The notes below the pieces were generated by a model, which was not told the DNA's origin, made no database searches, and saw only the letters and a program-made list of their open reading frames with translations. From contig DJXI01000050.1 in assembly GCA_002449695.1 (NCBI GenBank), positions 1 to 28,968 on the forward strand: DNA of 28,968 nucleotides. Reading direction: 5' to 3'. The position numbers and the translations under genes were made by a program. The DNA comes from Verrucomicrobia bacterium UBA7008 (GTDB taxonomy: Bacteria; Verrucomicrobiota; Kiritimatiellia; RFP12; UBA1067). How positions within the stretch are numbered: position 1 is the stretch's first letter; each line of letters begins with the position of its first letter. This document shows, one piece after another, positions 28,921 to 28,968 of this stretch.

Positions 28921-28968
28921 CTGTTCATTCCTTTTGCTGTTGCGTTTTCGTTTGTGATCAAGCTAGTC
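28921..28968 (-). promoter_or_regulatory. Leader end of thi4, ribosome site only
   Basis: The 48 bases before thi4 contain AAAAGGA as ribosome site and no TGNTATAAT-type -10. The conserved CUGAGA and GAUC...GCC blocks of a TPP riboswitch are not visible; if present, they lie outside the window. Confidence 0.35.

Noticed and set aside
28921..28968. TPP riboswitch before thi4
   Set aside because: The 48 available bases lack the conserved thi-box blocks; it could exist further upstream but is not visible.

Overview
The window is a GC-rich bacterial segment in which all 27 protein genes I can support lie on the minus strand, so transcription runs from high to low coordinates. Two secreted proteins end in a PEP-CTERM sorting signal of the PEPTSGLLLL type followed by a basic tail. 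A third carries autotransporter-style GSGTL repeats, and there are several membrane-anchored TPR-like proteins. Together with a cysteine-free Thi4 and a GYGIQGPGQ-type IlvC, this suggests an anaerobic member of the Verrucomicrobiota/Kiritimatiellota side of the PVC group, perhaps from a gut or digester. That placement is inference; no rRNA or other phylogenetic marker set is present.

Layout in the direction of transcription. (1) 28920-25637: thi4, thiE, a larE-like gene and rmuC, joined by overlapping starts. (2) 25517-19381: three secreted proteins (a paralogue of the leftmost gene, a module protein, a PEP-CTERM protein), an 820-aa membrane/TPR protein, pyrF and an EamA transporter; gaps are 1-43 bp and a TGCTATAAT promoter precedes the first gene. 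(3) 19148-16448: lepA, a small membrane/coiled-coil protein and rnhB. (4) 16416-11263: a 988-aa secreted thioredoxin-fold protein, folP, a DEDDh exonuclease and a CHR-family transporter. (5) 11162-8529: thiN, an 87-aa protein, a response regulator fused in frame to FolK, and an RluA-type pseudouridine synthase. (6) 8444-4549: ilvC, a KefB-like antiporter and a membrane-anchored helical protein, ended by a clear intrinsic terminator. (7) 4445-103: a 1011-aa secreted repeat protein, a PEP-CTERM protein and a small secreted protein.

Blocks 2 to 7 each begin with an extended -10 promoter (TGNTATAAT-like). For lepA and thiN this sits 7-8 nt from the ATG, so those transcripts are probably leaderless. 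Secreted-protein genes of the same three kinds occur at both ends (103-4445 and 23449-25517), flanking about 19 kb of housekeeping genes. Thiamine metabolism (thi4, thiE, thiN), folate synthesis (folK, folP) and pyrimidine synthesis (pyrF) are split among the blocks.

The most unusual features are: the response regulator-FolK fusion; a Thi4 with no cysteine at all, co-transcribed with a LarE-like sacrificial sulfur transferase; palindromic REP-like elements whose stems differ between copies while pairing is kept; four copies of a 13-base palindrome inside folP, where a segment of the usual DHPS chain is missing; and two abutting perfect hairpins, one of which covers the start codon of the EamA transporter. 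No intergenic gap exceeds 300 bases; the longest, 19149-19380, holds the lepA promoter and two REP-like loci. I saw no tRNA, rRNA, CRISPR array, transposase or integrase.
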